From an uncultured Acetobacteraceae bacterium (GTDB taxonomy: Bacteria; Pseudomonadota; Alphaproteobacteria; Acetobacterales; Acetobacteraceae), in assembly GCA_937930165.1 (NCBI GenBank), contig CALGVL010000045.1, positions 1 to 9,267 on the forward strand: 9,267 nucleotides of DNA, written 5' to 3'. Below, one piece after another: positions 1-7,211 of the stretch; position 1 is the first letter of the stretch, and each line of letters opens with the position of its first letter. A program made the translations under genes and the position numbers. The notes beneath the pieces are model-generated. The model saw only the letters and a list, made by a program, of their open reading frames with translations. It was not told the DNA's origin and ran no database searches.

Positions 1-979
1 GGCGGGCGATGCCGGCGCGCAGCCCGGCACGCAGCCGCTGCAGGCCCAGCGCCAGGCCGAGCGCCAGGAAGGCTTCCATCCGGCCCCCCAAAGCCCCCGC
101 CAGCGCCGCCGCGGCCCCGGCGACTGGCAGCGCCAGCAGCAGCCCGGCCAGCCACCAGGTTTCCGGCGCGTGCAGCCGCAGCAGCCGGTACTGCCGGGCG
201 CCGAAGCCGAGCACCGCCCGCAGCCCGCCGGATACGGGGGAGGGTGGCCGCACCGTCAGCGGCGCGTAGATCACCATGCCCGCCCGCCGCGCCGCCCGGC
301 TCAGCGACAGGTCGTCGGAAACCGCCCGCGCCCAGATCAGCGGCAGGTCCAGCGCCCGCGCGGCCCCGGCGGTGATCGCCGTCGCGCCGCCCCAGCACAG
401 GTTCACGCGGTTGTGGCGAGGCAGGGTGGCGATGGCGATATCGGCCAGCGCCAGCAGCGATGCCGCGAAGCCGCCCGTCTCCGGGACGGGCCAGCGATAG
501 CCGCTGGCGATGGGGGCCTGGCCGGCCAGCACCGGCCGCGCCAATTGCGTGAGGAAATCGGGCGGCGGCACCGTATCGGCATCCACCGTCACCAGCACGG
601 CATCCTCCGGCTTGGCCTCGGCCAGGGCTGCCAGCAGGTTGTGCAGCTTCTGCGCCCGTCCCGACGCCGGCCCGGCGACGACCAGGCTCCGGCGCGCCGG
701 ATCCTCCGCGACGAAGCGCAGCAGGGCCGGGCAGGTGGGGTCCGCTGTGGACTCCACGGCGAAGACCACCCGCCAGTCCGGGTAGTCCTGCGCCGCCAGC
801 GCATCGAGGAAGCGGCCGAGACCCGGCAGCGGCCCGCGCACCGGGGCCAGCACCAGCAGGCGCGGCCTGGAGGCCGGTTGCGGCTGCGGCCAACCGAGAT
901 TGCGCGCGTAGAGCGCCACCCCCGCCGTCGCCAGCGCCGCCTGCGCCAGCCAGGCCGCCAGCAACAACCAGATCCCCAT
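1..979 (-). CDS. Family 2 glycosyltransferase, membrane-anchored (3' end outside window)
   Basis: Reading the minus strand from the ATG at 979-977 gives 326 uninterrupted codons to the left edge, so the gene is cut there. An in-frame TGA at 997-995 lies just upstream, making this the first possible ATG, and a G-rich ribosome site (983-988) precedes it. Residues 4-25 form a hydrophobic anchor. A GT-A domain follows, with LLVLAPVRG at 41-49, a DAD metal/sugar-nucleotide motif at 133-135, GGATAIT at 197-203, a DD pair at 222-223 (probable catalytic base region) and RQYRLLR at 262-268, a variant of the QxxRW motif with Leu for Trp. Hydrophobic segments at about 275-297 and 303-313 suggest C-terminal membrane helices. 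The arrangement resembles ceramide glucosyltransferase-like (GT21) and HpnI-type enzymes, which transfer a sugar to a lipid at the inner membrane. The acceptor is not determinable. It lies 83 bases downstream of the hydrolase on the same strand and may be cotranscribed. Confidence 0.85.
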   Translation of the reverse strand, partial: MGIWLLLAAWLAQAALATAGVALYARNLGWPQPQPASRPRLLVLAPVRGPLPGLGRFLDALAAQDYPDWRVVFAVESTADPTCPALLRFVAEDPARRSLVVAGPASGRAQKLHNLLAALAEAKPEDAVLVTVDADTVPPPDFLTQLARPVLAGQAPIASGYRWPVPETGGFAASLLALADIAIATLPRHNRVNLCWGGATAITAGAARALDLPLIWARAVSDDLSLSRAARRAGMVIYAPLTVRPPSPVSGGLRAVLGFGARQYRLLRLHAPETWWLAGLLLALPVAGAAAALAGALGGRMEAFLALGLALGLQRLRAGLRAGIAR

Positions 980-1062
980 CTGCCCCCCGATGCGTCACCG
1001 GACCGCGCCCCGGCGCATCCTAAAGACGCCGGGCCGGGAGGGACAGCATGGCCGGGCGGGGT

Positions 1063-1947
1063 TCAGCCCTTGGTGGCGATGATGGCGCCGGACAGCGTCG
1101 CCGGGTTCCGCTCCCACCACCGCCCGGCATCCACCCAGGTGATGAAGTCCAGCACCGCCCGGTTGAACTCGTCCGGGTTCTCCAGATTCATCGCATGGCC
1201 GCAGCGAGGCATGACCAGCAGGGCGCTGGTGGAGATCGTGCGCTTCAGGAACAGGCCCGGCTCCAGCGTCGGGTCGTCCTCGTCGCCACAGATGATGAGG
1301 GTGGGCAGCTTCATCCTGCGGAACCGCGCCTCCAGCTCGAACAGGCTCGGCCGCTCCCGCTGGACGCCGCGCATGGTCAGGGCCGCGCCGGTGCTGTCAT
1401 GCTCCGCGAGCTGGGCCAGGAATTCGGCATGGCCGCGCGGGTCCTTTTCCTCATGCACCAGGCGGGTCGGGCCGCGGCCGTAGCTCTGCGCCACCTTCCG
1501 CATGCCCTCCGCGGCGATTCGGTCGGCGGTGGCATCCACCTCGGCCCGGAACTGGTCGCGCTTGTCCGGGGCGGCGCCATAGCCGACGCCGGCGGCGGTC
1601 AGGCTGCGGGCCAGATGCGGATGGCGCAGACCGAGATGCAGGGTGGCGAAGCCCCCCATGGAGAGCCCCACCACATGCGCCGGCCCGAGCCCGAGCCCCT
1701 GGATCACCGCGGCAATGTCGTCCGTGGCCCGGTCCTGGGAATAGGCGGCGGGGTCGGTTGGCACGCTGCTCGGCGGGTAGCCCCTTGCATTGAAGGCGAT
1801 GCAGCGGTAGCGGCGGGAGAAGAAACGAATCTGCGGCTCCCAGCTCCGGCTGTCGCCAGCGAATTCATGGACGAAGACCAGGGGGATGCCGCTGCCGGCC
1901 TCCTCGTAATGCAGGTCCAGCCCGTCATCGGTGCGGATCGTCGGCAT
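1063..1947 (-). CDS. Alpha/beta fold hydrolase
   Basis: A complete 294-residue cytoplasmic protein with no signal peptide, of the usual length for single-domain alpha/beta hydrolases. The nucleophile elbow is GLSMGG with Ser96. The acid is probably Asp224 in the ICGDEDDP stretch, and the histidine is His251 in CGHAMNLENPDEF. The oxyanion strand carries HEFAGDSRSW (27-36), with HE in place of the common HG. FNARGYPPSS (52-61) is the typical loop after strand 4. The ATG at 1947-1945 is preceded by GGGAGGAACG, a strong ribosome site, which fixes the start. The layout resembles enol-lactonase, haloperoxidase-like and carboxylesterase subfamilies, so a specific substrate should not be assigned. 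It is transcribed divergently from the SUF regulator across a 150-base gap and is followed on the same strand by the glycosyltransferase. Confidence 0.9.
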   Translation of the reverse strand: MPTIRTDDGLDLHYEEAGSGIPLVFVHEFAGDSRSWEPQIRFFSRRYRCIAFNARGYPPSSVPTDPAAYSQDRATDDIAAVIQGLGLGPAHVVGLSMGGFATLHLGLRHPHLARSLTAAGVGYGAAPDKRDQFRAEVDATADRIAAEGMRKVAQSYGRGPTRLVHEEKDPRGHAEFLAQLAEHDSTGAALTMRGVQRERPSLFELEARFRRMKLPTLIICGDEDDPTLEPGLFLKRTISTSALLVMPRCGHAMNLENPDEFNRAVLDFITWVDAGRWWERNPATLSGAIIATKG

Positions 1948-2045
1948 TCTTCGTTCCTCCCGCCCATCGGGGCAGGCTAGCCCCGGAATTGCAGGCCCGG
2001 AAGGGCACCCTGCCGAGGATGCATGGCTGGCCTCGGAAGGGGGGC

Positions 2046-2079
2046 TTCAAAGCGGACTGGATTGGTCCTATTTAAGTCC
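2046..2079 (+). promoter_or_regulatory. Promoter with candidate IscR/SufR-type operator upstream of the SUF operon
   Basis: TTCAAA (2046-2051) and TATTTA (2069-2074) are 17 bases apart and could be the -35 and -10 boxes of the SUF operon. Both are weak matches. The spacer contains GACTGGATTGGTC (2055-2067), inside a GGACT/GGTCC near-palindrome (2054-2068). It matches 11 of 13 positions of the core of the E. coli IscR type 1 motif as I recall it (GACTRWWWYAGTC). A further AGTCC at 2075-2079 pairs with the GGACT at 2054-2058 as an outer inverted repeat. Placement over the promoter just before the Rrf2 gene fits autorepression. The motif match is seen; the binding protein is inferred. Confidence 0.45.
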
Positions 2080-2097
2080 CGCAAGAGGGAAAAGGCC

Positions 2098-2562
2098 GTG
2101 CTCAGGCTCTCGAAGCTGACTGATTACGCCGTGGTGGTGCTGACCCGGCTGGCGCAGGATGGCGCCATGCCGGGCGGCCGGGTGCAGACTGCGCCCGGCC
2201 TGGCGCTGGCCACCGGCATCGCCGAGCCGACCGTCGCCAAGGTGCTGAAGATCCTGGGCCAGGCCGGGCTGGTGGAGGGCGTGCGCGGGGCCCGCGGCGG
2301 CTACCGCCTGACCCGCCCCCTGACCGCCATGCCGCTTTCCGAGGTGATCCTTGCCTTCGATGGGCCGATCGCGCTGACCGCCTGCGTGGATGGGATCGCC
2401 GGCATGTGCGAGGCGGAGCAGGTCTGCCCCGTCCGCGGCCGCTGGGACCCGGTGAACGAGGCCATCCGTAACGCGATTTCCGGGATCACCGTGGCCGATC
2501 TGGCAACCCCGTTGCAGACCTGTGTGCCGGTGCCCGCTCTCAACCCAATCGTCGCCGAGTAG
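2098..2562 (+). CDS. Rrf2-family SUF system Fe-S cluster assembly regulator
   Basis: A 154-residue winged-helix regulator of the Rrf2 family, close to the SUF-associated regulator type. I chose the GTG at 2098 because it gives the family N-terminus MLRLSKLTDYAVVVL and has AGAGGGA just upstream. An ATG 25 codons earlier (2023) would add an arginine/lysine-rich stretch read through the promoter. The helix-turn-helix lies at about residues 36-55 and the wing at 58-71 (GLVEGVRGARGGYRL). Three cysteines follow at 96, 104 and 110 (C-x7-C-x5-C), positioned to bind an Fe-S cluster as in IscR (C-x5-C-x5-C in E. coli), and a fourth at 142. The first spacing is two residues longer than in IscR. It ends 8 bases before sufB, so it heads the operon and probably senses Fe-S status to control sufBC and itself. 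Confidence 0.92.
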   Translation: MLRLSKLTDYAVVVLTRLAQDGAMPGGRVQTAPGLALATGIAEPTVAKVLKILGQAGLVEGVRGARGGYRLTRPLTAMPLSEVILAFDGPIALTACVDGIAGMCEAEQVCPVRGRWDPVNEAIRNAISGITVADLATPLQTCVPVPALNPIVAE

Positions 2563-2570
2563 GAATCCGC

Positions 2571-4067
2571 ATGTCCGCCGTCACCGAGACGATCGACACC
2601 GTTCAGTCCGTCACCGAGGGCACCTACAAGTGGGGCTTCGAGACGGATATCGACATGGAGTTCGCCCCCAAGGGGCTGAACGAGGATATCGTCCGCTTCA
2701 TTTCAAAGAAGAAGAACGAGCCGGAGTGGCTGCTGGAATGGCGGCTGAAGGCCTTTGCCATCTGGCAGAAGATGGAGGAGCCGCGTTGGGCCGCGGTGAA
2801 ATTCCCGCCCATCGACTACCAGGACGCCTACTACTTCGCCGCGCCGAAGCAGAAGGCGAAGCCGAAGAGCCTGGACGAGGTCGATCCGGAACTGCTGCGC
2901 ACCTATGAGAAGCTCGGCATCCCGCTGAAGGAGCAGGCGATCCTGGCCGGCGTCGAGGGCGCTGGCGAGGTGCCGGCGGACAGCCGCGTGCCCGTGGCCG
3001 TGGACGCGGTGTTCGACAGCGTCTCCGTCGCCACCACCTTCAAGGAGCGGCTGGCCAAGGAGGGTATCATCTTCTGCTCGATCAGCGAGGCGGTGCAAAA
3101 CCATCCCGAGCTGGTGCGACAGTATCTCGGCACCGTGGTGCCGCAGGGCGACAATTTCTTTGCTGCCCTGAACAGCGCGGTCTTCACCGATGGCAGCTTC
3201 GTCTATATCCCGAAGGGCGTGCGCTGCCCGATGGAGCTGTCCACCTATTTCCGCATCAATGCCAAGAGCACCGGGCAGTTCGAGCGCACCCTGATCATCG
3301 CCGATGAGGGCAGCTACGTCTCCTACCTGGAGGGCTGCACGGCGCCGATGCGCGACGAGAATCAGCTCCATGCCGCGGTTGTGGAGCTGATCGCGCTGGA
3401 TGACGCCACCATCAAGTACAGCACGGTGCAGAACTGGTACCCGGGTGACGAGCAGGGGCGCGGCGGCATCTACAACTTCGTTACCAAGCGTGCGCATTGC
3501 CGAGGCAAGCGCAGCAAGGTGAGCTGGACCCAGGTGGAGACGGGCTCGGCCATCACCTGGAAATATCCCTCCTGCGTGCTGCTGGGTGATGACAGCGTGG
3601 GCGAGTTCTACTCGGTCGCCATCACCAACAACTTCCAGCAGGCCGATACGGGCACCAAGATGATCCATGTCGGCAAGCGGACGACCTCCACCATCGTTTC
3701 CAAGGGCATTTCGGCCGGCCGTGGTCAGAACACCTACCGGGGACTGGTGCGGGTGCTGCAGGGCGCGACGCAGGCGCGCAACTACACGCAATGCGACAGC
3801 ATGCTGATCGGCGACCAGTGCGGCGCGCATACCGTGCCCTATATCGAGAACCGCTGCATCACGGCCAAGGTGGAGCATGAGGCGACCACCAGCCGCATTG
3901 CCGAGGACCAGCTCTTCTATTGCCGCCAGCGCGGGCTGTCGGAGGAGGATGCGGTCGGCCTCATCGTCAACGGCTTCTGCCGCGAGGTCCTGAAGGAACT
4001 GCCGATGGAATTCGCGGTGGAGGCGCAGAAGCTGCTGCAGATCAGCCTTGAAGGCTCGGTCGGGTAA
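2571..4067 (+). CDS. sufB: Fe-S cluster assembly scaffold protein SufB
   Basis: A full-length 498-residue SufB, the scaffold subunit of the cytoplasmic SufBCD complex on which Fe-S clusters are built before transfer to apo-proteins. The start ATG at 2571 follows the regulator stop by 8 bases, with a short GGA ribosome site. The N-terminal helical region (about 1-130) carries the YKWGFETDIDMEFAPKGL stretch typical of SufB. The C-terminal beta-helix core carries IPKGVRCPMELSTYFRIN and AGRGQNTYRG. Cys408 (in TQCDSMLIGD) and Glu437 (in VEHEATTS) have the same 29-residue spacing as the functionally essential E. coli pair Cys405/Glu434, so the scaffold should be active. Partners are SufC, encoded just downstream, and SufD, of which only an N-terminal fragment appears here. 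Confidence 0.98.
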   Translation: MSAVTETIDTVQSVTEGTYKWGFETDIDMEFAPKGLNEDIVRFISKKKNEPEWLLEWRLKAFAIWQKMEEPRWAAVKFPPIDYQDAYYFAAPKQKAKPKSLDEVDPELLRTYEKLGIPLKEQAILAGVEGAGEVPADSRVPVAVDAVFDSVSVATTFKERLAKEGIIFCSISEAVQNHPELVRQYLGTVVPQGDNFFAALNSAVFTDGSFVYIPKGVRCPMELSTYFRINAKSTGQFERTLIIADEGSYVSYLEGCTAPMRDENQLHAAVVELIALDDATIKYSTVQNWYPGDEQGRGGIYNFVTKRAHCRGKRSKVSWTQVETGSAITWKYPSCVLLGDDSVGEFYSVAITNNFQQADTGTKMIHVGKRTTSTIVSKGISAGRGQNTYRGLVRVLQGATQARNYTQCDSMLIGDQCGAHTVPYIENRCITAKVEHEATTSRIAEDQLFYCRQRGLSEEDAVGLIVNGFCREVLKELPMEFAVEAQKLLQISLEGSVG

Positions 4068-4081
4068 GGAATGCCGTGGAT

Positions 4082-4821
<740 letters not shown>

Positions 4822-4825
<4 letters not shown>

Positions 4826-4956
4826 CGGCGATGCCGCAGAGGGGCGCGGAGGGCTTCCTCCACCGTTTCGAGGGGCTGCGGCCGCGGCTTCCTGGCGCCC
4901 GGCTCCCCTGGCTGGAGGCGCTGCGTGATGGCGCCGCCGCCGCCTTCCGCGCCCAG
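4822..4956 (+). pseudogene. sufD: sufD 5' remnant (about 45 codons) fused to cyclodeaminase
   Basis: The ATG in the sufC stop overlap opens a stretch (GFLHRFEGLRPRLPG... to AAFRAQ) matching my memory of alphaproteobacterial SufD N-termini, which continue with GLP and a tryptophan-tyrosine motif. Here the frame moves without a stop into cyclodeaminase sequence near 4950-4965. The rest of SufD, and any sufS or sufA, are absent from the window. The exact switch point is uncertain because both families have a similar AFRAQ-type helix there. If this is the true genome structure, SufD would have to be encoded elsewhere. Confidence 0.55.
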
Positions 4957-5814
4957 GCCGGGGCACGGGCCGCGCTGCAGCCGCGGCACCGGATCGTGGC
5001 CGGCGCCACCAAGCTCAGCACCATGGCCGCGGTCCTGCCCGATGACGGCGTGGCCGGGGCGAAGGTCTACACCACCGTCGACGGCCGCTTCCGGTTCGTG
5101 GTGGTGCTGTTCGACGCCGCGAGCGGCGAACCGCTGGCGTGCATGGAAGCCGACGCCTTCACCGAGATCCGGACCGCGGCGGTGACCACCGCCATGGCGC
5201 TGGCGCTCGCCGACCCGCAGTCCGCCACCCTGGCCGTGTTCGGCACCGGGGTGCAGGCAGCGGCGCATGTCCGCGCGCTGGCGCGCCGGTTTCCGCTGGC
5301 GGAAATCCGCGTGGTGAGCCGCGGGGACGCCGCTGCATTCTGCGCCGCCATGGCCGCGGAGACCGGGCGGTCCGTGGTCCAGCGCGATGCGGCGGCGGCC
5401 GTTGCCGGCGCGCGCATCGTGGTCACCGCCACCCGCTCCCGCACGCCGCTGTTCGACGGCCATCACCTCTCGCCCGGAGCCTTCGTCGCCGCGGTCGGAT
5501 CGACGTTGCCGGACACGGCGGAGCTGGATGCAACCACCTTCCTGCGCGCCGATTCCGTCGTGATCGAGTGGGCGCCGCAGGCCTTTGCCGAGGCCGGCGA
5601 CCTGCTGCTGGCGGAGTCGGCAGGAGCGCTCGACCGCCGGCAGGTGATCGAGGCCTCGGCGGCCCTGGCCGATCCCGGGCGGGCGCGCCCGTCACCGGAC
5701 GCCATCGTCGTGTTCAAGTCCGTGGGCATCGCGCTCGAAGACGTCGCGGTGGCGGGGGCGGTGTGGCGCCGGCTCAACCGCGGCTGGGGCCGCACCCGGG
5801 GAAATCGCGCTTGA
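4822..5814 (+). CDS. Ornithine cyclodeaminase/mu-crystallin family protein with SufD-like N-terminus (probable fusion)
   Basis: A 330-residue open frame of two parts. Residues 1 to about 45 (FLHRFEGLRPRLPG, then an alanine-rich helix ending AAFRAQ) read like the start of SufD and sit exactly where sufD belongs, overlapping sufC by ATGA. From about residue 46 it is an ornithine cyclodeaminase/mu-crystallin family protein: QPRHRI (53-58), GAKVYTT (79-85), EIRTAA with Arg117, a Rossmann NAD(P) loop FGTGVQAAAHV (140-150), VSRG (165-168), and GSTLPDTAELD with Asp231, a position often acidic in the family. Family members deaminate or reduce amino or imino acids, including ornithine, alanine, tauropine-type and ketimine substrates; the substrate here is unknown. 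Typical cyclodeaminase N-terminal motifs are replaced, so the protein may be a hybrid or an artefact. The cyclodeaminase call is firm; the SufD origin of the first part is an inference. Confidence 0.85.
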
Positions 5815-5826
5815 TCCGTTTCGTCG

Positions 5827-5838
5827 ATTGTATACAGT
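5827..5838. promoter_or_regulatory. Palindrome TGTATACA, possible operator before the oxidase gene
   Basis: ATTGTATACAGT is a near-perfect palindrome (10 of 12 positions, with TGTATACA at 5829-5836 perfect). It stands out in a short AT-richer patch between the cyclodeaminase stop (5812-5814) and the next start (5884). Such GTATAC-centred sites resemble operators of GntR-type or related regulators, but no regulator gene is present in the window. TATACA (5831-5836) could also be a -10 box, though the upstream TTGATC is only 14 bases away, too close for a good promoter. Confidence 0.35.
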
Positions 5839-5883
5839 TTCCCTAAACCCACAAAGATCCAATCCGGGCTGAGGAGGCGTGAC

Positions 5884-6612
5884 ATGGCGAAGAGTGCATT
5901 CCGTGAGGCGATCGAGGCGGCGATCCAGGGCCGGCACTCGAAGGCGCATCCCTGGAGCGAGGCCTGGTCCAACGGCGGCCTCACCCGCGCCCTGCTCGGC
6001 GAGTGGGCCAAGCAGCATTACCATTACGTCCACCACTTCCCGTGGTGGTGCGGCACCGTCTACGCCAACGCCAGCGACCAGGAAACCCGCGAGTTCCTGC
6101 TGGAGAACATGATGGAGGAGGAAGGCTTCGTCGGCGAGGAAGGCTTCCCGCAGGTGAAGCACACCGATCTCCTGCTCGATTTCGCCGAGCACTGCGGCAA
6201 GAGCCGCAGGGAAGTCGAGGACGCGCAGATCAACGGCGAGCTGCTGCCGGAGACCCTGGGCCTGCAGTCCTGGTGCTTCCGCCAGTCCTACCGCCCGACC
6301 CACGAGGCGGTCGCCGGCCTGCTGGTCGGGCTGGAGAGCCAGGTGCCGCAGATCTACAGCCGCACCACCCCGCCGCTGCTGGAGCACTACGGTTTCACCG
6401 AGGAGGAGGTCGTGTTCTTCCGCCTCCACATCGTCGCCGACACAGAGCACGGCGAACGCGGCTTCGAGATCCTCGAGCGGCTGGCCGACACCGACGAGAA
6501 GAAGGAGGCCTGCCTGCGCTGCGTGCGCGAGGCAACGATGATGCGCCGGCTCTACCTCGACGGCCTCTACAACAAGTACCTCGCCCAGCCGATGGCAGCG
6601 GCTGCCGAGTAG
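5884..6612 (+). CDS. TenA/PqqC-like heme-oxygenase-fold protein, putative diiron (or Fe/Mn) oxidase
   Basis: A 242-residue, all-helical soluble protein of the TenA/PqqC superfamily ('iron-containing redox enzyme' group). GAGGAGG at 5871-5877 is an excellent ribosome site six bases before the ATG. The N-terminal signature is HPWSEAW then QHYHYVHHFPWW (44-55). Potential metal ligands are a Glu cluster at 78-80, His93, Glu151, and His182/Asp186/His189. The H-x3-D-x2-H triad is the arrangement of the diiron protein CADD and relatives. This argues for an oxidase rather than thiaminase, and the PqqC active-site pattern is not evident. The loop GFVGEEGFPQVK between the Glu cluster and His93 is longer than I expect. 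Heme-oxygenase-like diiron oxidases perform N-oxygenation, C-C cleavage or self-sacrificing chemistry; no substrate is indicated. A 128-base gap with hairpins separates it from the next gene. Confidence 0.8.
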   Translation: MAKSAFREAIEAAIQGRHSKAHPWSEAWSNGGLTRALLGEWAKQHYHYVHHFPWWCGTVYANASDQETREFLLENMMEEEGFVGEEGFPQVKHTDLLLDFAEHCGKSRREVEDAQINGELLPETLGLQSWCFRQSYRPTHEAVAGLLVGLESQVPQIYSRTTPPLLEHYGFTEEEVVFFRLHIVADTEHGERGFEILERLADTDEKKEACLRCVREATMMRRLYLDGLYNKYLAQPMAAAAE

Positions 6613-6633
6613 GCCGGGCTCGCCGGGATCATC

Positions 6634-6662
6634 GTCCTGCCCCGGGGCTGCCGGGGCAGGAC
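6634..6662 (+). terminator. 12-bp stem-loop after the oxidase gene, terminator-like
   Basis: GTCCTGCCCCGG (6634-6645) pairs perfectly with CCGGGGCAGGAC (6651-6662) around the loop GGCTG. It begins 22 bases after the oxidase stop codon. No T-run follows, which is common for hairpins in GC-rich genomes. It may terminate or attenuate transcription, or stabilise the mRNA end. Confidence 0.6.
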
Positions 6663-6684
6663 CGGCCGCAATGGCCCAGGACGG

Positions 6685-6706
6685 TGGCCGGGCCGAGCCC
6701 CGGCCA
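6685..6706 (+). repeat. Second inverted repeat in the same intergenic gap
   Basis: TGGCCGGG (6685-6692) and CCCGGCCA (6699-6706) form a perfect 8-bp stem with a 6-base loop. It lies between the terminator-like hairpin and the ribosome site (6721-6730) of the DUF336 gene, so it could be a leader structure of that gene or simply a product of high GC content. Confidence 0.4.
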
Positions 6707-6740
6707 GGATGCACGCATTTGGGGGAGGGGTCTGCTCCGC

Positions 6741-7211
6741 ATGATCACCAAGAAGTCGCTCGACCTCGCCGACGCCGAGCTCATTCTCGACGCGGCCCAG
6801 AAGAAGTCCGAGGAGTTCGGCGGCAAGCACGTCATCTGCGTCGCGGACGACGCCGGCTATCCGATCGCGCTGCGCCGGCTGGACGGCGCCAAGGTGACGA
6901 GCGTGCAGATCGCCGAGAACAAGGCCTTCACGGCCGCCGGCCACCGCCGTGTCACCCACACGTTCACCAACACCTATCCGGGCGAGGAAGCCTGGGGCAT
7001 CTTCACCCAGCACGGCGGCCGGATCACCGTCTTCGTCGGCGGCTACCCGATCTACGTCGATGGCCAGGTCGTGGGCGGCATCGGTGTTTCCGGCGGCAAC
7101 GGCGAACAGGACATCGCCGTCTGCGAGGCCGGGATCGAGGCCTTCGCCGAGCACATGCGGAAGACCGGCGGCGGCACGGTCACCATCCCCGAACAGGCGA
7201 AGAAGGCGTGA
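6741..7211 (+). CDS. GlcG/HbpS family (DUF336) protein, heme-binding type
   Basis: A complete 156-residue protein without signal peptide. It has the DUF336 pattern: DLADAELILDAAQ (8-20), VADDAGYPIALRRLDGA (34-50), an Ala/Lys segment AENKAFTAA (58-66), and the C-terminal GGYPIYVDGQVVGGIGVSGG (100-119) followed by EQDIAVCEAG. The family includes GlcG of glycolate operons, HbpS (heme/cobalamin binding in Streptomyces) and proteins encoded beside dehydrogenases; its biochemical role is mostly unsettled. GGGGGAGGGG lies about 10 bases before the ATG. The stop overlaps the aldehyde dehydrogenase start as GTGA, so the two are translationally coupled and probably act on the same pathway. Confidence 0.88.
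   Translation: MITKKSLDLADAELILDAAQKKSEEFGGKHVICVADDAGYPIALRRLDGAKVTSVQIAENKAFTAAGHRRVTHTFTNTYPGEEAWGIFTQHGGRITVFVGGYPIYVDGQVVGGIGVSGGNGEQDIAVCEAGIEAFAEHMRKTGGGTVTIPEQAKKA

Noticed and set aside
170..1483. 437-residue open frame on the plus strand
   Set aside because: Gln/Arg/Pro-rich low-complexity translation, antisense to the glycosyltransferase and hydrolase, both of which carry clear family motifs.
2023..2097. Earlier ATG start for the Rrf2 regulator
   Set aside because: It would add 25 residues not seen in the family and translate through the promoter/operator; the GTG at 2098 has a ribosome site and gives the family N-terminus.
2703..3878. 391-residue open frame on the minus strand
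   Set aside because: Antisense to sufB; no recognisable domain and composition typical of GC-rich shadow frames.
5692..6714. 340-residue minus-strand open frame
   Set aside because: Antisense of the oxidase gene, which has a strong ribosome site and family motifs.
6671..7207. Upstream extension of the aldehyde dehydrogenase frame by 179 codons
   Set aside because: The extension reads through the DUF336 gene in another frame and is Arg/His-rich; the aldehyde dehydrogenase family start is at the GTG at 7208.
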